The notes beneath the pieces are model-generated. The model searched no databases. It was not told the origin of the DNA and was given only the letters and a program-made list of their open reading frames with translations. Positions 45,218 through 58,100 of a stretch of 64,000 bases of DNA are shown piece after piece. Position numbers and translations under genes: made by a program. Origin of the DNA: Ceratodon purpureus (lineage: Eukaryota; Streptophyta; Bryopsida; Pseudoditrichales; Ditrichaceae); NCBI GenBank assembly GCA_014871385.1, contig CM026426.1, forward strand, positions 32,199,386 through 32,263,385, in the 5' to 3' direction. Each line of letters starts with the position of its first letter. Position 1 is the stretch's first letter.

Positions 45218-46340
45218 CCCAGGCCGCAGCTCGCCTGCACTGCGTGGGCCGGTGCTGGACTCCGACGCGCGGTGGGATTGCCCGCTGCATTGGCAGTTTA
45301 AGGATCGTCTGGTGGCCTTGGTTCTGCTCTCTGAAGCACACTGGTGCCTAGACTGGGAGGGCCCTCTTGGCAGTTGCGGAATGGTTGGTCGCGGAGGGCT
45401 GGAGGCCGTCGGGTGGGAGTGAGCGGAGTGTGCGGTGGCTGATTTCTGGGGGGGAGGGGTGGCAGGCAGGGGTGTTCCGGGTGCGCGGAGGTCTTTTGTC
45501 GTTCTTGGAGTCTGCGTCGAGCTTGGAATGCGGTAGGCGCGGCCGTTTCGCGGTTTTGGCGGTGGCATTGCGCGGGGGCGGGCAGTGGGAGTGCGGGAGG
45601 TCTGTTTGTGCATGACGAGGTGGTTGTAATCTCTGCCGGCAGAATGGTGTCCCAGGGCGGCGGTCTCTCGCAGGGTAAGCAATCGTGAGCACCATTGCTC
45701 TGTTGGTGAATGTGTGGTTGGTGTCGGGGAGCGGCGCTGGCGGAGGGCGCTCTGTGGGCAATGCGGGGATTGGGCAATGGGATGTGAATGCGAACGTGGG
45801 CGGGTTTGTGTTGTTTTTGTGGTGTGTGGTGGGAATGACTGTAGTGGGCGCATTGAGCTCGACGTCGCATTGTCGGTTTCAGAGCGCATTGCTCTGCGCG
45901 GCCTTGACCTAGCGCCTCTTGGTTCCGAGAGGCAGGGAATTCATTGGTTCAGGATCTGCTGAATTGTTGAACCTTCTGTGCCGAGCTTTGTGGGGGCAGC
46001 TGTTGGATTCGGATTGCCTACGCCGTTGATGCTTTAGGCTTCCGTCGAGAGTGTCTGTCGTAGTGTATGTTCAACGCAGTCTGGGGGCGACCTGGTGGGG
46101 GCTTTGGGAGGCTCGAGAGGTCGGTGGTTTGCTGTCGTTCGCTAGCTCGATTGATTGTCGCCTCGGTATCGACTAGACTGAGACGAGGATGCGGAATGTC
46201 GGAGAGCTCTGCATCTCTCAGAATATCTCCGACTGACAGTTCTCGGCGTCTGCGATTTAGCTGATGTTTCGACTTTGTTATGTCCAGGTCGTTCTATTCG
46301 TAACAGCTAGCATGATGTAAACTGAGCGGATGTGGGGCTG
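45218..46340 (+). promoter_or_regulatory. GC-rich 5' region of the desaturase gene
   Basis: CpG- and G-rich DNA in contrast to the flanks, typical of a moss housekeeping promoter and long 5' leader, probably with a leader intron. TGTCCAG (46,281-46,287) and GCCAG (46,345-46,349) are possible acceptors. Long open minus-strand frames here reflect GC content, not genes. Confidence 0.5.
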
Positions 46341-46348
46341 AATTGCCA

Positions 46349-48793
46349 GGTTCCATTGAAGAAAACATTGACGTTGAGCACTTGACAACGATACCCCTCG
46401 TCAGTGACTTCCTAAATGTCCTGGGAACGACTTTGGGCCAGTGGAGTCTTTCCACCAAATTCGCTTTCAAGAGGCTTACGACTAAGAAACACAGCTCGGA
46501 CAGCTCGGTGGAGGCACAAAAAGAATCGGTTGCGTGTGGGCCATTTGAGAATATTTCTCAGTCGGTTGCGCAGCCCACTAGGCGGAGGTCGGTGCAGGAT
46601 AAAAAGCCGGTTACTTACAGCCTGAAGGATGTAGCTTCGCACGATATGCCTCAGGACTGCTGGATTGTAATCAAAGAGAAGGTATGGCCCAGCTGGAGCG
46701 AGACATTAATACTTTGGATCTTCTGTCCCAGTGTGAGCTTCGGAGTCGAGAAATATGCATTATCACATTTGAGACCCCCCGCCCAATATTTCGTTCATGG
46801 CTTCGCCTGACAAACTCATTTTTTAGGGGGCTTGCTGAAAGCCGTATCCTCTCCTGATATGCTTTCTCACTTCGCTCATGGCAGGTGTATGATGTGAGCA
46901 CCTTCGCTGAGCAGCACCCTGGAGGCACGGTTATCAACACGTACTTCGGACGAGACGCCACAGATGTTTTCTCTACTTTCCATGCATCCACCTCATGGAA
47001 GTTTCTTCAGAATTTCTACGTCGGGAACCTTGTTGTGAGTTGTTTGCTCCGAACTGCCCACCGTAAATTTTCTTGAAAGTTTCTCTGCCGCTAAATCGTT
47101 CTGTTTTTATCTCGTCTCAATTTCAAACCTCTACTAATCCTGTCATGTTTGAAACGAGTATGAACTCTATGGTCGATCTTCCAACTCTTTCGAGAAGCAT
47201 TGTTCTGGTACGATCTCGTCCTGACGAAGGCTCTTCGTAAATGCGGCAGAGGGAGGAGCCGACTTTGGAGCTGCTGAAGGATTACAGAGAGTTGAGAGCC
47301 CTTTTCTTGAGAGAACAGCTTTTCAAGAGTTCCAAATCCTACTACCTTTTCAAGACTCTCATAAATGTTGCCATTGTTGCCACAAGCATTGCGATAATCA
47401 GTCTGTACAAGTCTTACCAGGCGGTTCTGTTATCAGCCAGTTTGATGGGCCTGTTTACTCAACAGTGCGGATGGTTGTCTCACGATTTTCTACACCATCA
47501 GGTCTTAGACATTTCCCCCACGTAATCATGAGTTTAAAACTTCCATTCGCGCCGTCTTTGTTGTCGTATCCGTGATTTGAGAATTCTGCAGACCTGCATC
47601 AGGCAAGGAATAGTTGTTTTTTTATAGCGCGAAGGCACACTTGTAGGCCTTCAAGTCACTTGTAAGTGTAAACTCAATCGAGAGTCAAGCATGAATTCTA
47701 TTTGTTGCTGATGTCTTCGCATTCAACGATTTGCAGGTATTTGAGACACGCTGGCTCAATGACGTTGTTGGCTATGTGGTCGGCAACGTTGTTCTGGGTT
47801 TCAGTGTCTCGTGGTGGAAGACCAAGCACAACCTGCATCATGCTGCTCCGAATGAATGCGACCAAAAGTACACACCGATTGATGAGGATATTGATACTCT
47901 TCCCATCATTGCTTGGAGTAAGGATCTCTTGGCCACTGTTGAGAGCAAGACCATGTTGCGAGTTCTTCAGTACCAACACCTATTCTTTTTGGTTCTTTTG
48001 ACGTTTGCCCGGGCGAGTTGGCTATTTTGGAGCGTGGCCTTCACTCTCAGGCCCGAGTTGACCCTTGGCGAGAAGTTTTTGGAGAGGGGAACGATGGCTT
48101 TGCACTACATTTGGTTTAATAGTGTTGCGTTTTATCTGCTCCCCGGACCGAAACCAGTTGTATGGATGGTGGTCAGCGAGCTCATGTCTGGTTTCCTACT
48201 GGGATACGTATTTGTACTCAGTCACAATGGAATGGAGGTTTATAACACGTCAAAGGACTTCGTGAATGCCCAGGTACGATTTTTAGTACCCTCTTGTCAT
48301 GGTGGAGGTTTGGTGGTGTGCTTTTTAGGAGATTTGTGGGCTGTTACCTTACCAACTTCCAATGGACATCCCCGCCGCGCCACCTTAGACAAAACGATTA
48401 GAATATACAGAAAGCTCGAATGAAGTTTTGACATGCTGACGGTATTTTGGCTTAGGGAGGATTGGAAGTGTTAGTGATCCTGCGGAAATTCTAGTTCACC
48501 CGTCCTTAAAGAGGTTCTCGTCTGCTGCGCAGATTGCATCGACTCGCGACATCAAAGCAGGGGTGTTTAATGATTGGTTCACCGGAGGTCTCAACAGACA
48601 GATTGAGCATCATCTATTTCCAACGATGCCCAGGCACAACCTTAATAAAATTTCTCCTCACGTGGAGACTTTGTGCAAGAAGCATGGACTGGTCTACGAA
48701 GACGTGAGCATGGCTTCGGGCACTTACCGGGTTCTGAAAACACTAAAGGACGTTGCCGATGCTGCTTCACTCCAGCAGCCTGCTGCGAGTTGA
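46349..48793 (+). CDS. Delta-6 acyl-lipid desaturase/acetylenase with cytochrome b5 domain
   Basis: Exons 46,349(?)-46,681, 46,885-47,034, 47,250-47,501, 47,737-48,273 and 48,533-48,793 join in frame into an uninterrupted protein of about 510 residues. The N-terminal region starts [11 protein letters not shown]. The cytochrome b5 domain carries HPGG (exon 2). Three histidine boxes are intact: HDFLHH, HNLHH and QIEHH (the last in [19 protein letters not shown]). Hydrophobic helices lie between them. Such ER enzymes insert a delta-6 double bond, or in Ceratodon also a delta-6 triple bond, into C18 polyunsaturated acyl chains, feeding arachidonate or dicranin synthesis. No in-frame ATG precedes GSIEEN before a TGA at 46,313, so the start codon must lie in an upstream exon (ATG at 46,067 is one candidate) or be lost. 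Desaturase versus acetylenase cannot be decided from motifs. Confidence 0.88.
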
Positions 48794-49656
48794 GGCATCG
48801 CAGCACTCGTCGAAACATTTTTGTCTGTCATAGTATTCATATGTGATCGAGGGGACAAGGTCCCATGATCTGATCTATTCTTCTGTAGCCAATATTTTTC
48901 AATTGAAAGGAGGCTGCTCACTTATCTTCCATCTATCGTTGCACATCCTGCATCAGAGTTAGCGTTGGAGTAATGTACAGTATTTGTAGATTATGCCCAC
49001 CATTGCCACATTTCTGTCCGGTTAAAATCGTTTGATATCTCGATGCTATCCTCCGCTTTCATCTCGTTGTTATAAGCAAGCTTGAAAAAACATGCTACGA
49101 GATTAGCAGACGTTGTCTTGGCAGCTGTAGAGCTGTGTTCCATTCATTATAAGATACAGAACTCACTCTTCTCTGTTTCTCAACATTACTTGTTACACAG
49201 TGACTTTCATTCACAGCACCCACCTGGCCACTGCAGTACAATTTAGCTCCACAACTGCCCATCAACGACCCATCATTCTCGGTTTACTGTTACTTCTTGA
49301 ACCAACATCTGATCAATTCATTGTGCATGAATCTATCATGACACACTACTGTGCACTAGCATTGGCTTAGTACACTGATTTGCCTTGGGCTTTACTGAGT
49401 TGCTCCAGCTATCAGTCTCCTTACCTTTCCTGGTGGGAATTTTAGTTGTAATTGGTGGAAGGTATGTGTCGGGATTGATTGCCGAAGCTGGAAATATGAA
49501 GGGTGGCCCAAAGTTGATGCGAAAATTTTGCTATGGAGTTGAGCGGCTGAGCTGTATCGAAGCTGTCTGTAATACAGTGGTCTGTATAGAAGTTGAGCTG
49601 TCGAAGCTGCCTGTTTTCGAATTGAGTTGGTTCGTAGCTGATATCAAAATTTGGCT
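48794..49656. other. 3' flank of the desaturase gene
   Basis: Probable 3' UTR (TTGAAAGG, TTATAAGC words) followed by unremarkable DNA. A patch of GAAGCTGT/GAAGTTGA-type repeats occupies 49,550-49,610, next to the insertion point of element iii. A similar patch lies beyond its other end at 61,620-61,720. No gene supported. Confidence 0.5.
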
Positions 49657-49665
49657 GTAAAGACG
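49657..49665 (+). repeat. Left target-site duplication of element iii
   Basis: GTAAAGACG directly abuts the left inverted repeat. GTTAAGACG follows the right end at 61,492-61,500 (8 of 9 identical; the next base, G, also matches). Nine bases is the usual Mutator-type duplication. Confidence 0.75.
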
Positions 49666-49970
49666 GGGAACGCTATATAGCATGTAGGGAGGGATAAGGC
49701 GGGAGCGGCGCACAGTGGCGTCCACTGTGGCGCTCCACGCTGGCCTCCCGCGTTTCCCTGCGCCTCGTCGGGTCTGGTAACTCGCGAATCCAGTAAATTC
49801 GTGATCTCGCGTAACACTGTGACCCTCGAGACACTGCGTCCCTTAAGAAGTTGTGACACTTAACACTGCTAGGTCCCGAGACACTGGATGTGCCCAACTG
49901 ACCGTGCAACCAAAAAATGTGATGTCAGCACCCCCATTCGCCCTCCTCGTCCTCGCTAGGGTTTCCTCTA
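49666..49970 (+). repeat. Left terminal inverted repeat of element iii
   Basis: Starts GGGAACGCTATATAGCATG and extends to GCTAGGGTTTCC. It contains ACACTG-ended words (GTAACACTG, GAGACACTG, TAACACTG) spaced 20-60 bp apart, possible transposase-binding sites. Confidence 0.85.
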
Positions 49971-50276
49971 GATTAGGTTTCCAGTGTTCTCGTCTTCTTC
50001 TCTCTCCCTGTTAGTGCTCAATTTTGGGCTTTAATTGATCTTCAATGTAGAGGTATTGTTGTTTGCAGATTCCTGGAATGCATTGTGATTGTTACGTGGT
50101 TAGGGACGTGCATTACTGACGAATTGGAAGCTTTATATGCAGATCAACAATGTTATTGTGATTTTATACACATCGCTGTAGAGTTTCAGTGGTAGGATCG
50201 AACACCCTTTCGCCTTCTGCGGCTCTCTACTTTGGGGTGATTGTCAACGGCTTTGGAGGAGGTTTACGTACTGCCT

Positions 50277-53200
50277 ATGGACAACATGGAGGGCATTACT
50301 GAGGAGTTCCTAGGTACAATGGACGTCAATGGTATTGGGTCAGATGTAGATTTGAGTGGGTTTGATATCCATAAACTCCAACTAGAGGCAATCGAGGACC
50401 GCGTGCAAAACCCTCTTGTAGGCATTTTCAAACCACGCGACTGCAGGTGGAAGCTCAAATACCATCCGCCCCGTGATGAGCACAAGAAATTGTACGTTGT
50501 TCAACAATGTTTTGTTCCAACTAATAGGGTTCAGGACTTCATCAAAGGTATGCACTGTGGGCGAGAAGGTGCACAATGCAAATTTCGTGCAAACAAGGAG
50601 AATTGCAAGCCCAATCAAAGTCGAGATGGACATAAAACTTCCATGGAATTCACCAGATTCTTTCTTCAATGTCACAGTGTATTGTCCAAACCTTTCTATC
50701 GTCAGGCGTCTAGGATAAAGATGTTTAATGATTATTGGTACATCCGCATGTTCCAATGTGAGTACAGACGGAAGGACTTCTTCCATATTGTGAAACCAAT
50801 TTCGGAGGACCTTCTCCCTTAGCCTAAGAAAAAACCTAGGCTTCATGACTGCGTTTCTGAAGGCAACACTCTTGCTCTGACTCGGCAAGCTAGAGTGAAA
50901 CGGAAGGAAGGAAGTCCCTTTGGAAATTCAAGGCAAAGAGACCTGCCTATGTCACCGACGTCATGGATTAGATGGTTGAGGATCCGATTTCGTCTCCAAA
51001 CATGCGACGTCCGAGGAAGGCGAAGGGCCAGGTAGCTGGTGGAGTACCATTTCAGGGCACCTGCAACATTGCGGTTGCAGCTGAGATTCCTAACCTTAAT
51101 GAACTTCCTTGCGAAGAAGTTCACTCCACTAACCCTCCTGTACATGCGAAGAAAAGATCTATCCTTAAGAAGAAGCTAGTGGTCAATTCCGAGGATCCTA
51201 GTGTCACTGTCTAGGAAGCATCTGCGACAAATCCTAAAAGAAGAGTTTCACAGACGAATGGGATGGCAGGAGTGATGCACGCACTTCCAGTGGCTTCTGA
51301 AGCGGATGTCCAAGACACTACTACATCTGACTGTGGTTGCGTAACGAACGTTGCCCCACCTAAAAAGCGAGCTTCGAGAAAAAAGAAGGGGTTCCTAGAT
51401 CTTCTATAGGGGAGTGATGGAGTGACAAACATTAATGAAACGTGATGGAGTGGATCGTGGGAATGAGGAGGCAAGAGAAGTCGTGGACCCCACCATAGAT
51501 GTGGGGAATGTGGTAGAAGATGATAAAAAAAAGACACGGTTAAACCCCTTCCCGGATAGAAAATCAAGTGGGATTCTAAGATGAAGTGGGGGAATTCCAT
51601 CAAAAGGGATTGCTAAGCACAATTCACGATAAAGAGGATTCTATACTTAACCCAATAATTTTTTATTATAGAGGAGAAGTTTATAAACCGTGACGGTTTA
51701 ATAGTACATGGTGGTATAAAGTACGCAAATCGAAGCGCCTTCTCAGTTCATCTCTTTCCAGAGATTAGGTCCTTGGTTGAAGACTGCCTACGGCGCAAGG
51801 ATTCTCCCAACGAGATAATGAAGAAGCATTTGGAGCTCTTGAAGCAGTACGAGGCTCAAAGAAAAGACATCACATGAGACCTTCACTACTAAGGACATTC
51901 GCAATATTTTTGGTAAGTTGGCTCAAGAAACATACATGTTGCACAAAAACGATGCCAAGAGTGTCCGTATGTGGGTACAGAGAAATCTTGAGAAGGTGTT
52001 TTACTACACGGAATCAAACAAAGAGAAGCCTGTTATTGTTCGAGGTGAACTTACAGGTTCTCACCTGCCTTTCACAATGAGGATTCAAAGTGAGTGGCAA
52101 CGTATGATGATGTTGAAGCATGGCTACCAAGGGGGTATTTTAGAAGATGCCACGTTTGGGACAATTTTAAAAAAAGGTTAGAATCTACCTTACATATTCT
52201 TTGATTGTCAAATTTAAAGTAGTGTACTTATTCTTGCTTCTTGGCAATGATGTCCAAATTTTATGAAGAACTAAATTATGTTAAATTATTGATGGACATA
52301 AATAGTGAGGACGTACACCTAACCTTTCCTGTATTTTCTCTGTTCGTATGGCACAGTTTCCACTCTATACACTCATGGTATTCGACGAGTGGCATAATGG
52401 AGTCCATGTGGCTTTCATTCTTACATCGAAGTGCGCAGAGGTTAACCTCACTCCGTAGATGAATGCACTCAACGCAAGAATGGTTGAGGAAAAACCAAAT
52501 TGGAAACCAGCTGCATTCATTGTTGACTTGGCCCAAGGTGAAATTAATGCTATAAAGTGAGTTTCTCCTTCCCTTCCTACGTGAATCAGAGTGTCACATC
52601 CTCTTACACGATGTCATAGCCTATTACGTAGTATCACAGAGTACATTGTAGTGTCACAGATGTCATCAGGGTGTCACAGACATCACAGTTAATCATTTTC
52701 ATTGCTGCACTTCACTTGTTTCCCTTTCTTGTCCTACGGTATCATTATTTATCCTTCAACACGTACTGTGGCAATGTCTGCAGTGACTCATGGCCATATA
52801 TCGCGATTTTCCTTTGCCTATGGCATGTGAGAAGAACATGGCAGAAGAATTCGTGCTACAAAATATCTGATGTAGAAAGGCGAGCAGTTATTATGAAGGA
52901 ACTTGGACTAATGATGTACGACAGAAGTTCACGCCAAGGAGACGAGGGACAAGAATGAGCAAAATTACGGATTGAAGAATTAGAGAAGAGATACCCACAA
53001 GAAATGGAGTTCTGCGCGTACATGAAAGAACTGTGGCTCGACAAGGCACATATGTGGGTTGTGGGCTTCATGAATTTAAAATACTGCGGTCAAGATACAA
53101 ACGTTGCCATTGAGGGATATCATGGATCTGCAAAGTCGATTATGAGGTCTGAGAGAAGTATGATGATGGGGAGGCGAGTGGATTGGTACATCACTGCCCT

Positions 53201-53282
53201 AACAGAGGACGTCTTGGACCACTACTGGTTCAAAGACCTTCGCAAAGAGAATGGATCTGTGGATAACAAAAAGTGGAGGTGA
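50277..53282 (+). pseudogene. MULE transposase of element iii (decayed)
   Basis: First exon from MDNMEGITEEFLGTMDV to about 50,820 with a Cys/His-containing N-terminal domain (MHCGREGAQCKFRANKENC). A basic, frame-shifted middle follows (50,830-51,420). The catalytic core is in exons 51,680-52,170, 52,358-52,557 and about 52,785-53,280: KDIRNIFGKLAQETYMLH, ILEDATFGT (first D), MVFDEWHNGVHVAFILTS, AAFIVDLAQGEINAIK (second D), LCLWHVRRTWQKN, then NVAIEGYHGSAKSIM (E of the E-x2-HG motif). This is the MULE/FAR1 transposase arrangement. No SWIM finger is evident after it. Lesions include TAG 52,456 (Trp expected), a TGA in GQE-stop-AKLR near 52,956 and frame changes, so the copy is inactive. GTGTCAC motifs fill its intron at 52,558-52,785. 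Confidence 0.75.
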
Positions 53283-55185
<1,903 letters not shown>

Positions 55186-55189
55186 AAAC

Positions 55190-58100
55190 CAGTGCTAAAA
55201 AAACAACATGGTGTTCTGCAGAGTGTGGTGGCCGCATTCGTACGTCCTCTGCTACCGTATGATGTCCAGTGTTACCAGAGGCATATCGTATGGTTTGACC
55301 CCTCTCATGTATTGCCACGTAAGATAGATCCATCTGATAAACCTGGAATCCTTACCCTCCGGATAGTGGTGGTTACATATTCATGAATCCAAGTGGTACA
55401 CACGGTCATATGTAAACACCAAGAGAGACCAGTGGTCGCAGGCTATCCACGGTACAATGACTTCCTTCACCTAATGCACCTTCACAGGTGCTCGAGGCTG
55501 CCAAAAAACCAAAGCCTACTTGTGATGAGCGTCGTCGTTGAATACAACAGACCGTGAAATAGAACTAACGCGGGATAAAACCACCAATATTTCGTGCCTA
55601 TCGCTAGTTGGGTACTGAAATTGTAGCTTGGAGATCACAAAATCTACCATGTCACTCCCTAGCTTATCTCTCACGGGCTTTAGTGACTTTATTGCCTTGA
55701 ATCGAACCTTTAGCTCCTTCTGCTTCTCATCGTAGAAGACCAGCTCTTGTGCACCAACCCTACAACGTCCTCGTCATGGCAAAGTTTGCAAAAAGTCATC
55801 TATGAGTTAGTAGTTATATGTCTGGGGTAGTCTCATAATACTCACATCCTCCACTTTAACAATGGCACCATGTGGCCACGGGGCTGCTGCCATTGCACAA
55901 GCAAGGTCTTTCTTCCTTCGAATGTCTAGAGGAGTCTGCTTCTTCCTTTGTAATTTGGATCGCTGAGAAAGATCCACCAACTGCTCTGCGGTTGCTTTGA
56001 GCTGTTTTTCTTCTTCAGATGTTGCATGTAAATTCCTGCACGCCAAATCTTTTGCTGGCCCTTCCACCTTGACTCCACTCTGTGCCGTGACGTCCATCCT
56101 AGCACTGCTTTTCTCCGTTACAATGGATACTCCTTTATACAGGGTGTGGATTGCCAAGTCTGCAAGCGCCTTCATCCATTGGACAAAGCTTGGATCCTGT
56201 GGAAACCCCAAAGAATCCTCCTCTACCATGTCCTCACCACCATGTGCCGTATTCTGGAACTGACTGAGTGTTATTAGAGGGGCTGCTCCGAAAGATGCCA
56301 TTGAGTGCTCTAATATGTGACGAATTTCTGGAAACACATTTCCTACACCAGCATATTTAGTCTGGCACGTTGCGGTTGATTCTGGAGAAGTCGTCTCAAG
56401 TACTATTGACGTTGAGTTGACAATGCTGGCCGGAACTCTGCTGGTAGCACCCTTAACCGAGTTGAAGCCAACTCCTTCCTAGATGACGTCTTTAACCACT
56501 ATATTATGAAGTATTGCCTTTTTCCTTTAGTCCCTCCACTGCGGACTTAACATTAGTGTCACGAGCATTCTGGCAGTTCAATGCTCTTTCCATACAACCC
56601 ACCATATTATCATCCGGAATAGTGATACAATGGACAACTGAATTCGGATAGGAATGAATAGGACCCTTGTCCTTTACATTCATATCAGTGTCACATTCTT
56701 CCGCAACACATGGTTATCCCTTGTCAATGAGTCACGACTCACAGATAATCTTCTCATGTACTTTTCCATTGTCTTCTTTTCTGTCAGCATCTTCAAGCAA
56801 ACCTAACACCCATGCCGGCATGTTAGGGCGAAGCGCCCTGGTAGAGTTAAACTCTCGAGCGCACACCGCCCAGTACGCACTATCTTTCCTGGTAATAGTC
56901 TCCCCTGCCTCGCTAATCCTCACATAGATTCGCAGACATAAGGCCGCAACTACTAGATTCCAGGTAAGAGTGTCTGCCGTAGGCACTCACCCAACATCAT
57001 TTTCTTCCCTCTTTCGCAACACCCGCGTCCCCACCGGTGCAAGCTCTGTCATAGCTCATGTTGAACTGTAGACCAAGCACTAGTGAAGACCATGGCGTGA
57101 CATATCGCTAGGTATTGTAATGGCCTAACTCTTACTCTCCGGACCCACTTCATGACTCTTTGAATCATGTCTTTGCCCACCCCTTCATTTATATTCTCCA
57201 TCTCTGCTTGAACCTGTATACGCAATGTCTCGCCTAAAACGAACCCAATCCTAGCATACTGGTAGGTCCCCTCTCCTATAAATATAGACAATGTTGTCTG
57301 AATATTAATTCCCCTTCTACATTCTTTGTATATAACCTCCCTCGTCAATATTTACATTGGGCAAGACAGTAGTCTAAATTCTCCATATTGGTACTTAAAG
57401 AGCACACGGAAAATATGCACTAAGAGAGGCGGTGTCACGACTTCAAGTCTACTGGCGCATAGTACTAAGCGCACGTCCTTGGCTTCTACAACTGTAACAC
57501 AACATGGTGTTACCTTCAATCAAACACATCTGCAGGAACAACCACCACTATTCTAAATAGTTCTAATCATTAGGAGAAAAATGAGCTCAAAATAAGGCCG
57601 TGTAAGCCTGCCCTTTCTAGGTGAACTCCCTACTTTGGGCACCTCTGCCGCTGGCAGCGGATGCCAGAGTTGCTGCCCGCACAAAACTGCGTGGCGCACT
57701 CACAACAAAGGTCCTCGGAATATTAGGTGAGACATGAATGCCTCGGCTCGGGCTTTGGTCCCAAGTGGGCAGGTTGTGTCAGCCCGACACTGTAGATGTG
57801 CCCTCCACACGCCTCCCTCGGAGGTCATTGGTTCGAGCCCCCGTGGCGGTTGCTGGCACCACGGTGGCACCTCACATGCCATGTCAAAAAGTACGCGGGC
57901 AGCGCCCGTTTTTTTCTCTCACGTGCCGCTTACACGGCCTTTTTGTGACCTGATTTTTCTCCTAATGGTTCTAGCTGGTGTACGTTTGGTAGAGGATCTC
58001 ATCGTCGTGACGCCACGGTAGCAGCAGTAGAGTGGATAGAAGATCCTCCTCCACCAACAGTAGTTGCCATATGGGGGAACAGTACCATCTTACTTCCTCA

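Noticed and set aside
45197..45889. Long overlapping minus-strand open frames (up to 230 codons) upstream of the desaturase
   Set aside because: GC-rich DNA with few stop codons. The peptides are Pro/Arg/Thr-rich with no domain, and three frames are open at once.
46349..48793. Desaturase as a pseudogene
   Set aside because: All catalytic histidines, HPGG and five exon junctions are intact. Only the start codon is unresolved.
57568..57967. tRNA gene or SINE
   Set aside because: Only the B box matches. There is no A box or cloverleaf, and the unit is bounded by 40-bp inverted repeats.
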